From Erysipelotrichaceae bacterium UBA1783 (lineage in GTDB: Bacteria; Bacillota_I; Bacilli_A; Erysipelotrichales; Erysipelotrichaceae), in assembly GCA_002315205.1 (NCBI GenBank), contig DCGH01000022.1, positions 271-5,313 of the forward strand: a DNA stretch of 5,043 bases, in the 5' to 3' direction. Both the position numbers and the translations under genes were made by a program. This document shows positions 1-4,729 of this stretch, piece after piece. Every line of letters begins with the position of its first letter. The stretch's first letter is position 1. The notes under the pieces are model-generated. The model ran no database searches. It was not told the DNA's origin and saw nothing but the letters and a program-made list of their open reading frames with translations.

Positions 1-459
1 GGTGCTGCTTTCTTATATACTAAGATGAAGAATTTAAGAAACGGCAAGACTTTAGAAAATAACTATAATGCAAACACTAAGTTTGAATCAGCAATGATTG
101 AAAAGAGAACTTTCCAGTACTCATACAATTCAGGTGATGCTTATTGCTTCATGGATATGGAAACATATGAAACAGTTGAATTATCAGAAGAAGCAGTTGG
201 TTTCAACAAGTACTTCTTAATCGAAGGTAAGGAAGTAAAGCTAAGCTTCTTTGAAGGTGAAGTATTAACAGTTGCTGTTGATGACAAGGTTGAATTAGAA
301 GTAGTTGAAACTACTCCAGGTATCAAGGGTGCACCAAGCTCACAGACTAAGGATGCTGTAACAAACACTGGTTTAAATGTTAGAGTTCCACAGTTCATTG
401 AACAGGGTGAAATGATCCTAGTTACATCAGAAGATGGCAAATACGCAGGAAGAGCTTAA
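1..459 (+). CDS. efp: Elongation factor P, 5'-truncated by window start
   Basis: EF-P binds ribosomes stalled on consecutive prolines and promotes peptide bond formation. The frame is open from base 1, reading GAAFLYTK before the first internal ATG at 25; this matches the family segment that follows the PGK motif. Family knowledge: the modified lysine (K32 in Bacillus numbering) should be the codon just upstream of base 1, so about 32 residues are missing and the full protein would be about 184 aa, the usual length. The rest of domain I, the central OB domain and the C-terminal OB domain follow. The EF-P signature K-x-A-x4-G-x2-[LIV]-x-V-P-x2-[LIV]-x2-G is matched in full at bases 349-408, and the protein ends in the typical GRA. 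Eleven of 12 lysine codons are AAG despite the AT-rich background, consistent with high expression. The ATG at 25 is internal, not the start. Its modification type cannot be judged because the key loop lies outside the window. Confidence 0.97.
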   Translation, partial: GAAFLYTKMKNLRNGKTLENNYNANTKFESAMIEKRTFQYSYNSGDAYCFMDMETYETVELSEEAVGFNKYFLIEGKEVKLSFFEGEVLTVAVDDKVELEVVETTPGIKGAPSSQTKDAVTNTGLNVRVPQFIEQGEMILVTSEDGKYAGRA

Positions 460-477
460 AATAAAGCTCTTCTTTTT
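449..477 (+). terminator. Rho-independent terminator of efp
   Basis: A perfect 9-bp stem (449-457 pairing with 464-472) with a six-base AAAATA loop is followed by TTTTT at 473-477. The last codons and the TAA stop of efp (457-459) lie within the left arm and loop, so terminating ribosomes may interfere with folding. The next gene starts only 11 bases after the stem. Confidence 0.88.
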
Positions 478-483
478 CTAATT

Positions 484-1230
484 ATGAGTAAGGTTGTTTT
501 AATTACAGGTGCTGCCAATGGTATTGGCAAAGCAATCGCAATTGAGTTGGCAAAAAATGGTTATGATATTGTCATTAATTATTGCAACTCAAAAGAAAAA
601 GCTGTAGCACTAAAGGAATATATTACAGAACAATACAAGGTGCGTTGCTTAGCTATCAAAGCCGATGTTTCCAAGGAAACAGAGGTTGATTTGATGATTG
701 ATGAAATCGATGAAAAGCTAGGTGGTGTTGATATTCTGATCAATAACGCTGCAATTGATTTATCCAATATGTTCTATTTAAAAAATGCGGATGAGTTTAG
801 AAGAACATTAGATGTTAATGTTGTTGGAGCATATAATTGCTGTAAGAGAGTATATAACCATATGATGGATAAGGAATATGGGAAAATTATCAATATTTCT
901 TCCACTAATGGTATCAATACCTATTATCCAATGTGCTTCGATTATGATGCTTCCAAGGCTGCATTAATTTCATTAACCCATAATCTGGCAATCCAGTTTG
1001 CACCTTATGTTAATGTGAACGCAATTGCTCCAGGATTTATTGGTACTGAAAATGAGCTGGATGGTTACAATGAGCAATTTCTAAAGGAAGAACAGGAAAA
1101 GATTTTAGTTCAGCGCTATGGCCAACCAGAGGAAGTAGCTTATCTTGTAAAGTTTTTGATCTCTGATGAAGCAAAATATATTAATAATACCGTAATCAGA
1201 ATTGATGGCGGTCAAATGGGAAGCAATTAA
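484..1230 (+). CDS. Short-chain dehydrogenase/reductase (FabG-like SDR)
   Basis: This 248-aa protein has the length and layout of a classical SDR: a cytosolic, NAD(P)-dependent Rossmann-fold oxidoreductase. Visible motifs are the cofactor glycine motif TGAANGIG (residues 8-15), D61-V62 after beta-4, NNAA (87-90, a variant of NNAG), the helix-4 asparagine N112, catalytic serine S140 in INISS, catalytic Y154 and K158 (YDASK), P183-G184, and a C-terminal IRIDGGQ. The end of beta-2 reads INYCNSK with no acidic residue, which favours NADP(H) (inference). S140 and Y154 are 14 residues apart, one more than the usual 13, because of an NTYYPM-containing loop; the substrate is unknown, and a true fatty-acid FabG role is not supported by context. 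The start is fixed by the N-terminal MSKVVLITG, but bases 473-483 contain no Shine-Dalgarno sequence and no promoter fits between it and the efp terminator. It may depend on readthrough from efp or an unseen promoter inside efp. Confidence 0.93.
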   Translation: MSKVVLITGAANGIGKAIAIELAKNGYDIVINYCNSKEKAVALKEYITEQYKVRCLAIKADVSKETEVDLMIDEIDEKLGGVDILINNAAIDLSNMFYLKNADEFRRTLDVNVVGAYNCCKRVYNHMMDKEYGKIINISSTNGINTYYPMCFDYDASKAALISLTHNLAIQFAPYVNVNAIAPGFIGTENELDGYNEQFLKEEQEKILVQRYGQPEEVAYLVKFLISDEAKYINNTVIRIDGGQMGSN

Positions 1231-1276
1231 AAAAGAAGCTTTTGAAGTAAAAACTTCAATTGCTTCTTTTATTTTT
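1231..1276. terminator. Bidirectional terminator between SDR and PLP-enzyme genes
   Basis: A long hairpin lies between convergent genes. The outer stem of 9 bp pairs 1231-1239 with 1262-1270, there is a TT/TT internal loop (1240-1241 against 1260-1261), the inner stem of 7 bp pairs 1242-1248 with 1253-1259, and the loop is AAAA. The T-run at 1267-1276 serves rightward transcripts; the A-run at 1229-1234 becomes the U-tract for leftward ones. The stop codon of the leftward gene (1269-1271) overlaps the right arm. Confidence 0.9.
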
Positions 1277-2525
1277 CAGTCAGAGCCTTCTGTAAAGCTA
1301 ATAAAATAGAAAGCTTTCCATATTCAAGTGATAAGCCACCCTGCATATATAAAGTGTATGGTGGGATGACTGGAGCATCGGCACTTAGCTCAATTGTACT
1401 TCCCTGAGTAAATGCACCACAAGCCATAACCTCATCAAATGGATAACCTGGCATTGGTGCAGGTAATACTGCAACAAATGAGTCAATAGGAGATGAATTC
1501 TGGATGCCTTGAGTAAATTTCACAAGCTTTTCCTTAGTTCCTAATTCTACAGTCTGAATAATATCAGTTCTAAAATCATTGTACTTTGGTGATACATTAT
1601 TGAAACCAAGCTTTTCCATCATATAGGCTGAGAAAACAGCAGTTTTTAAAGCCCCTCTAACAGCATTTGGTGCCATGAATAATCCCTTGAAGAACGAATT
1701 GTTTTGGTTGAAATTTGCTCCCTGTTCCTTGCCAATACCTGGAGCAGTTAAGCGATCAGCAACCATATTGATTAAGTCAGCCTTACCAGCAACATAGCCA
1801 CCAGTAGCAGCAACACCACCACCAAGATTCTTCATTAATGAGCCAACTACAACATCAGCACCAACATGACCTGGTTCTCTATTTTCAACTAGTTCACCAT
1901 AGCAGTTATCTACCATGATAATAACCTCATCATTGACCTCTCTAATTTTAGAAATTAGATGCTCAATTTTAGAAAGTCTTAATGACATTCTTGAAGAGTA
2001 GCCTCTAGATCGTTGAATTTCAACTAGCTTAACATTCTTTTCCTTTAATCTGTTAATAATCTTTTCCTCATCAAATTCATTATTAATCAGATCAATCTGT
2101 TCATACTTTACACCATTAGCCTTTAATGATTGTGTTGAATCCCCAGAAATACCAATCATTTCCTGTAAAGAATCATATGGTGTGCCTGTTAAAGAAATCA
2201 TAGTATCACCATATTTTAGTAAAGCACTGAAGGTTAAAAATAAAGCATTAGTACCAGACATAATATGAGGTCTGACTAAAGCATCTTCACATCCTAATAC
2301 AGTCGCAAACATCTTTTCTAATTTGTCTCTGCCTGTATCATAGTTACCATAACCGTTAATATCAGCAAAATCAGAATAGGAAACTCTATTCTCAATAAAT
2401 GCTGATAGAATTCTATTTGAATTTTCCAAGCACACTGCATCAATTCCTTCGTAAACCTCCTTCAGGTCTTCGTCAGACTGCTTAGCAAGTGCCCAAAGCT
2501 CTTTATCTATCTGATCTAAAATCAT
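1269..2525 (-). CDS. PLP-dependent methionine gamma-lyase family protein (YnbB-like)
   Basis: This 418-aa protein belongs to the Firmicute family annotated as methionine gamma-lyase family or 'aluminium resistance protein' (B. subtilis YnbB type), a fold-type I PLP enzyme related to Cys/Met-metabolism lyases; true substrates are poorly established. Seen from the ATG at 2525: an NGYGNYDTGR motif (57-66, family GYGY-x-D-x-GR), the MSGTNA phosphate-cup region (89-94), D206 in VDNCYGE as the likely ring-nitrogen partner, and K232 in SLMKNLGGG as the likely Schiff-base lysine. A glycine-rich GGGVAATGGY stretch and a GGL-x-LEYGK-x-S C-terminus also fit. An in-frame TTG at 2531 would add two residues but lies one base from the Shine-Dalgarno, whereas ATG 2525 is 7 bases from AAGGAG. 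It is divergent from the YczE-type gene and probably monocistronic. A lyase role for PLP chemistry is likely; methionine as substrate is not shown. Confidence 0.9.
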   Translation of the reverse strand: MILDQIDKELWALAKQSDEDLKEVYEGIDAVCLENSNRILSAFIENRVSYSDFADINGYGNYDTGRDKLEKMFATVLGCEDALVRPHIMSGTNALFLTFSALLKYGDTMISLTGTPYDSLQEMIGISGDSTQSLKANGVKYEQIDLINNEFDEEKIINRLKEKNVKLVEIQRSRGYSSRMSLRLSKIEHLISKIREVNDEVIIMVDNCYGELVENREPGHVGADVVVGSLMKNLGGGVAATGGYVAGKADLINMVADRLTAPGIGKEQGANFNQNNSFFKGLFMAPNAVRGALKTAVFSAYMMEKLGFNNVSPKYNDFRTDIIQTVELGTKEKLVKFTQGIQNSSPIDSFVAVLPAPMPGYPFDEVMACGAFTQGSTIELSADAPVIPPYTLYMQGGLSLEYGKLSILLALQKALTEK

Positions 2526-2532
2526 AAACAAA

Positions 2533-2538
2533 CTCCTT
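2533..2538 (-). promoter_or_regulatory. Ribosome binding site, AAGGAG (sets start at 2525)
   Basis: Reading leftward, AAGGAG is separated by 7 bases from ATG 2525. The alternative TTG start at 2531 would leave only one base of spacing, so the ATG is preferred. Confidence 0.88.
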
Positions 2539-2540
2539 TT

Positions 2541-2566
2541 TGATACGTATCATATTATATATGATA
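2541..2566. promoter_or_regulatory. Putative operator: overlapping dyads at the leftward promoter
   Basis: Two overlapping inverted repeats are seen: a perfect 12-bp palindrome TGATACGTATCA (2541-2552), and TATCATAT-TAT-ATATGATA (2548-2566; 8-bp arms, 3-base spacer). They share a TATCA half-site. The second spans the whole leftward -10 box (2554-2559) and the first covers the expected transcription start. This is classic geometry for a repressor site. No candidate regulator gene lies in the window and I do not recognise the motif with confidence. Part of the symmetry could arise from AT-rich sequence, but the GC-containing centre of the palindrome makes it stand out. Confidence 0.55.
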
Positions 2567-2582
2567 AATACCTGTTGAACAA
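2554..2582 (-). promoter_or_regulatory. SigA-type promoter of the PLP-enzyme gene
   Basis: On the minus strand the -35 is TTGTTC (2582-2577), the spacer is exactly 17 bases, and the -10 is a perfect TATAAT (2559-2554). Transcription would start near 2547, giving a leader of about 20 bases that contains the AAGGAG site. Confidence 0.7.
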
Positions 2583-2609
2583 ATAAATAGTGCTATAAAA
2601 GTATTGTTA

Positions 2610-2638
2610 TTGTTAAAAACAAGAAACGCTGATAGAAT
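2610..2638 (+). promoter_or_regulatory. Promoter candidate for the YczE-type gene
   Basis: The -35 is TTGTTA (2610-2615), the spacer is 17 bases, and the -10 is TAGAAT (2633-2638, 5 of 6 to consensus). The -35 is the second copy of a TTGTTA tandem (2604-2615). Transcription from about 2645 gives a leader of some 50 bases. TATAAG at 2656 is a weaker alternative -10 with no good -35. Confidence 0.55.
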
Positions 2639-2680
2639 TAGTGGGTATGTAAAAGTATAAGATTTTATATTTATATGAGA

Positions 2681-2685
2681 AGAGG
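2681..2685 (+). promoter_or_regulatory. Ribosome binding site, AGAGG
   Basis: AGAGG within GAGAAGAGGT lies 9 bases upstream of ATG 2695 and supports that start. Confidence 0.7.
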
Positions 2686-2694
2686 TAATTTTGA

Positions 2695-3369
2695 ATGAGT
2701 AAATTATCTGAAAATAAAACTCGCAAAGCAATTCTAATCAATATGGTATTGGCTGCTTTTAGCCTATTTATTAATGGATTAGGTATTTATTTGACAATTC
2801 AGGCAAATATAGGTGTCAGCCCTTGGGATGTATTAAATCTAGGTGTGTCAAAAACCTTTGGTATTCTTTATGGTAATGCTTCTGTTACAATTGCTGTAGG
2901 AATATTAATTATTGATGTTCTGTTAAAGGAACCAATAGGTATTGCGATGATTATTGATTCTATTGTTGTTGGTAAATCTGTAGACTTCTTTAATTCATTA
3001 GGCTTAGTTACAACACCGAAGACCTTAATTGGCTCCATTGCATTAATGATTGCTGGTCTATTTATTATTGGCTATACCCAATATACATATATGATGTCTT
3101 CTTTAGGCTGTGGACCTAGAGACACCCTATTAGTAGCATTAAAAAAGAGAATTAAATCCATTCCAATAGGTATTGTTTCGGTAATGCTATTAGTTATTGT
3201 AACAACGACTGGCTATTTCCTTGGTGGTCCAGTAGGTATTGGTACAATCATCTGTGCTTTTTTAGCTGGTCCTATTATGCAGCTATGCTTTGATGTAATG
3301 CATTTTGATGCAACCAAGATTAAGCATCAGAATTTGGCTGAATCAATCAAGGTGTTCCTAAAAAAATAA
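2695..3369 (+). CDS. YczE/YitT-type integral membrane protein
   Basis: This 224-aa polytopic membrane protein resembles the YczE/YyaS/YitT family, whose transported substrate or activity is unknown. After a short charged N-terminus, hydrophobic segments lie at about 12-35, 57-77, 81-99, 109-131, 156-176 and 179-199, giving roughly six helices and a basic C-terminal tail. The family hallmark G-x-[SG]-P-x-D appears twice: GVSPWD at 40-45 and GCGPRD at 138-143. Each copy is followed at similar distance by a P-[IV]-G-I segment (80-83 and 179-182), so the protein is two tandem repeats offset by 98-99 residues. It is divergent from the PLP enzyme across a 169-base region and ends in a terminator shared with the M24 gene, so it is probably monocistronic. 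Family members are often found beside MocR-type PLP-binding regulators (recalled knowledge); here the neighbour is a PLP enzyme without a DNA-binding domain. No signal peptide or lipobox is seen. Confidence 0.85.
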   Translation: MSKLSENKTRKAILINMVLAAFSLFINGLGIYLTIQANIGVSPWDVLNLGVSKTFGILYGNASVTIAVGILIIDVLLKEPIGIAMIIDSIVVGKSVDFFNSLGLVTTPKTLIGSIALMIAGLFIIGYTQYTYMMSSLGCGPRDTLLVALKKRIKSIPIGIVSVMLLVIVTTTGYFLGGPVGIGTIICAFLAGPIMQLCFDVMHFDATKIKHQNLAESIKVFLKK

Positions 3370-3401
3370 AGCTGTTCTAATTGAACAGCTTTTTGTTTTT
3401 T
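3368..3401. terminator. Bidirectional terminator between YczE-type and M24 genes
   Basis: A perfect 10-bp stem (3368-3377 with 3383-3392) with a 5-base TAATT loop is followed by TTGTTTTTT for rightward transcripts. It is preceded by an A-run (3360-3366) that becomes a U-tract leftward. The left arm begins inside the TAA of the YczE-type gene, and the T-tract runs into the M24 stop codon (3400-3402). Confidence 0.92.
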
Positions 3402-4569
3402 ATAGATTCTTAGAGAAATCAATTTCGAATAAATCTCTTGGGAAGTTTGTTAGGAATTCAGCACCGGTTTCAGTAACTAAAATCATATCCTCAACTCTCA
3501 TATATCCTTCATTTTTGAAGAACATCTTTGGTTCAGAGCAGAATACCATACCTGGCTGAAGAATTAAATCAGAGGTATTCTTTAGGAATGGAAGCTCATG
3601 AGTTTCGGTACCGATATGGTGTCCATTGCCACCTTCTTCTTCTCTTGTGAAGCGTAGATACTGATAATAGCCTAACTCTTCTGCCTTATCACAGATATAG
3701 CCATATAAATCTCCAAATCTTGTAACACCTGGCTTAATCTGAGTTAGCATATATTGCTGAGATGCCTGTAAAGCGGCATAACCATTCTTTACTAGCTCTG
3801 GTGCCTTACCATAGTAAACAGTTCTTCCCCAGTCTGAGCAATAGCCCTGATCCATATAACCAATATCATAAGCAATTAATGTGCCTTCTACTAGCTTTCT
3901 TTCAGGCTCAAATGGTTCAATTGCCTGAGCGTTTTCAGTGTTTCTTGTCTTGAAACCACAGGTTGGTGAGAATGATAAATCCTGCATACCATGTAATAAA
4001 CCATAGTTTACAATCATTCTTTCTGCTTCCCACATTGTCATTCCTGGCTTTAGATGCTTGCAAACATACATAACAGCATCATCAGTGAACTTACCAAGCT
4101 TTCTTAATATAGCAATTTCCTTTTCGTCTTTAATACGACGTAAATCTCTAAACAAGTCTTCTACTGGTTCAGTAGTGATTTCCTTATCCACAGTCTTTAA
4201 GGCTTCCTTGATCCATCCTTCACAATCTCTGCCAATACCAATCTTCTTACCATCAATAATATGTCTTAACTCATCCTCAAACTGATCATAGTAACTAACG
4301 ACGATCTCGTTTAATAATGAATTTAAAGTATCCTTATGCTTTGGAATGGTTAAAATAGTAGATTTGCCTTCCTTATTAACATAGATTAATGCTTCAGGTA
4401 AAACAGCAGCACCACAGATTTCAGCATCTAATGACCATACATTACGCTGATATAAACAGCTGCCTGATTCAGATAAATAAGCGAAATTAGGACCTAAAGC
4501 ATATAAAACACCATCTAGTCCAGTAGCCTTAATTGCTTCTAAGCATCTTTCTCTTCTTTGACTTAACAT
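3400..4569 (-). CDS. M24-family metallopeptidase, Xaa-Pro peptidase-like
   Basis: This 389-aa cytosolic protein has the two-part architecture of the Xaa-Pro peptidase/prolidase/creatinase group: an N-terminal creatinase-like domain (about 1-130), a linker with RRIKDEKEI (144-152) and a C-terminal pita-bread catalytic domain (about 155-385). All five expected dinuclear metal ligands are present: D235 (YDIG), D246 (SDWGR, the D-x10-D pattern), H317 (GHHIG), E346 (SEP) and E360 (RVED). H324 of the second histidine motif (THELP) and R358 are also kept. The usual HxxGH motif is altered: the position four before H317 is G313 instead of His, and the glycine after H317 is H318. It probably cleaves an N-terminal residue from peptides, perhaps X-Pro bonds, but proline specificity is not proven. 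The start ATG 4569 has AAGGAG 8 bases upstream and a good promoter. It is divergent from the M20 gene, convergent with the YczE-type gene, and probably monocistronic. Confidence 0.93.
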   Translation of the reverse strand: MLSQRRERCLEAIKATGLDGVLYALGPNFAYLSESGSCLYQRNVWSLDAEICGAAVLPEALIYVNKEGKSTILTIPKHKDTLNSLLNEIVVSYYDQFEDELRHIIDGKKIGIGRDCEGWIKEALKTVDKEITTEPVEDLFRDLRRIKDEKEIAILRKLGKFTDDAVMYVCKHLKPGMTMWEAERMIVNYGLLHGMQDLSFSPTCGFKTRNTENAQAIEPFEPERKLVEGTLIAYDIGYMDQGYCSDWGRTVYYGKAPELVKNGYAALQASQQYMLTQIKPGVTRFGDLYGYICDKAEELGYYQYLRFTREEEGGNGHHIGTETHELPFLKNTSDLILQPGMVFCSEPKMFFKNEGYMRVEDMILVTETGAEFLTNFPRDLFEIDFSKNL

Positions 4570-4577
4570 ATTGATCT

Positions 4578-4583
4578 CTCCTT
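4578..4583 (-). promoter_or_regulatory. Ribosome binding site, AAGGAG
   Basis: Reading leftward, AAGGAG is 8 bases from ATG 4569 and fixes the start of the M24 gene. Confidence 0.9.
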
Positions 4584-4601
4584 ATACTTCTTAATATAGG
4601 A

Positions 4602-4630
4602 ATTATAGACCTACTTTCTATTGAATACAA
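4602..4630 (-). promoter_or_regulatory. SigA-type promoter of the M24 peptidase gene
   Basis: On the minus strand, TTGTAT (4630-4625), a 17-base spacer and a perfect TATAAT (4607-4602) predict a start near 4595 and a leader of about 26 bases containing the AAGGAG site. The architecture matches that of the other leftward gene's promoter (TTG, n17, TATAAT). Confidence 0.72.
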
Positions 4631-4647
4631 ATAAAACAACCGTTTTT

Positions 4648-4662
4648 AAGAAATGATTTCTT
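4648..4662. promoter_or_regulatory. Small dyad between divergent promoters
   Basis: AAGAAAT-G-ATTTCTT is a perfect 7-bp inverted repeat around one base. It directly abuts the candidate rightward -35 at 4663 and lies 18 bases upstream of the leftward -35. It has no T-tract, so it is not a terminator. It could be an operator or a chance feature of AT-rich DNA. Confidence 0.35.
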
Positions 4663-4691
4663 TTGGTGACAAAAATAATTGGGAATATGAT
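4663..4691 (+). promoter_or_regulatory. Promoter candidate for the M20 gene
   Basis: TTGGTG (4663-4668), a 17-base spacer and TATGAT (4686-4691, 5 of 6) would start transcription near 4698, about 32 bases before ATG 4730. The -35 is weak, so this is tentative. Confidence 0.45.
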
Positions 4692-4729
4692 TTTAAATGC
4701 TTTACATGGATTTGTTTTGTGTCATAATA

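Noticed and set aside
25..27. ATG at 25 as the start of the first gene
   Set aside because: The frame is open upstream to base 1 and the preceding residues GAAFLYTK match EF-P domain I, so the ATG is internal.
141..440. Open frame on the minus strand opposite efp (99 codons)
   Set aside because: It lies wholly within efp, has a low-complexity Ser/Thr-rich translation, no family resemblance and no binding site; it is a shadow frame.
579..767. Minus-strand open frame inside the SDR gene
   Set aside because: It is antisense to well-conserved SDR motifs and its Ser-rich translation is typical of a shadow frame.
2525..2531. TTG at 2531 as the start of the PLP-enzyme gene
   Set aside because: It leaves only one base between the Shine-Dalgarno and the start codon; ATG 2525 has proper 7-base spacing.
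2604..2615. Tandem TTGTTA repeat as a possible repeat element
   Set aside because: It has only two six-base copies, and the second is better explained as the -35 box of the YczE-type promoter.
3762..4285. Two plus-strand open frames (3762-3953 and 4058-4285) inside the M24 gene
   Set aside because: They are antisense to the catalytic and linker regions of the M24 peptidase and lack translation signals or recognisable domains.
3400..4569. Conserved efp-prolidase operon linkage
   Set aside because: In some Bacillota a prolidase gene sits next to efp, but here the M24 gene is about 3 kb away, on the opposite strand and behind two terminators, so no operon link is supported.
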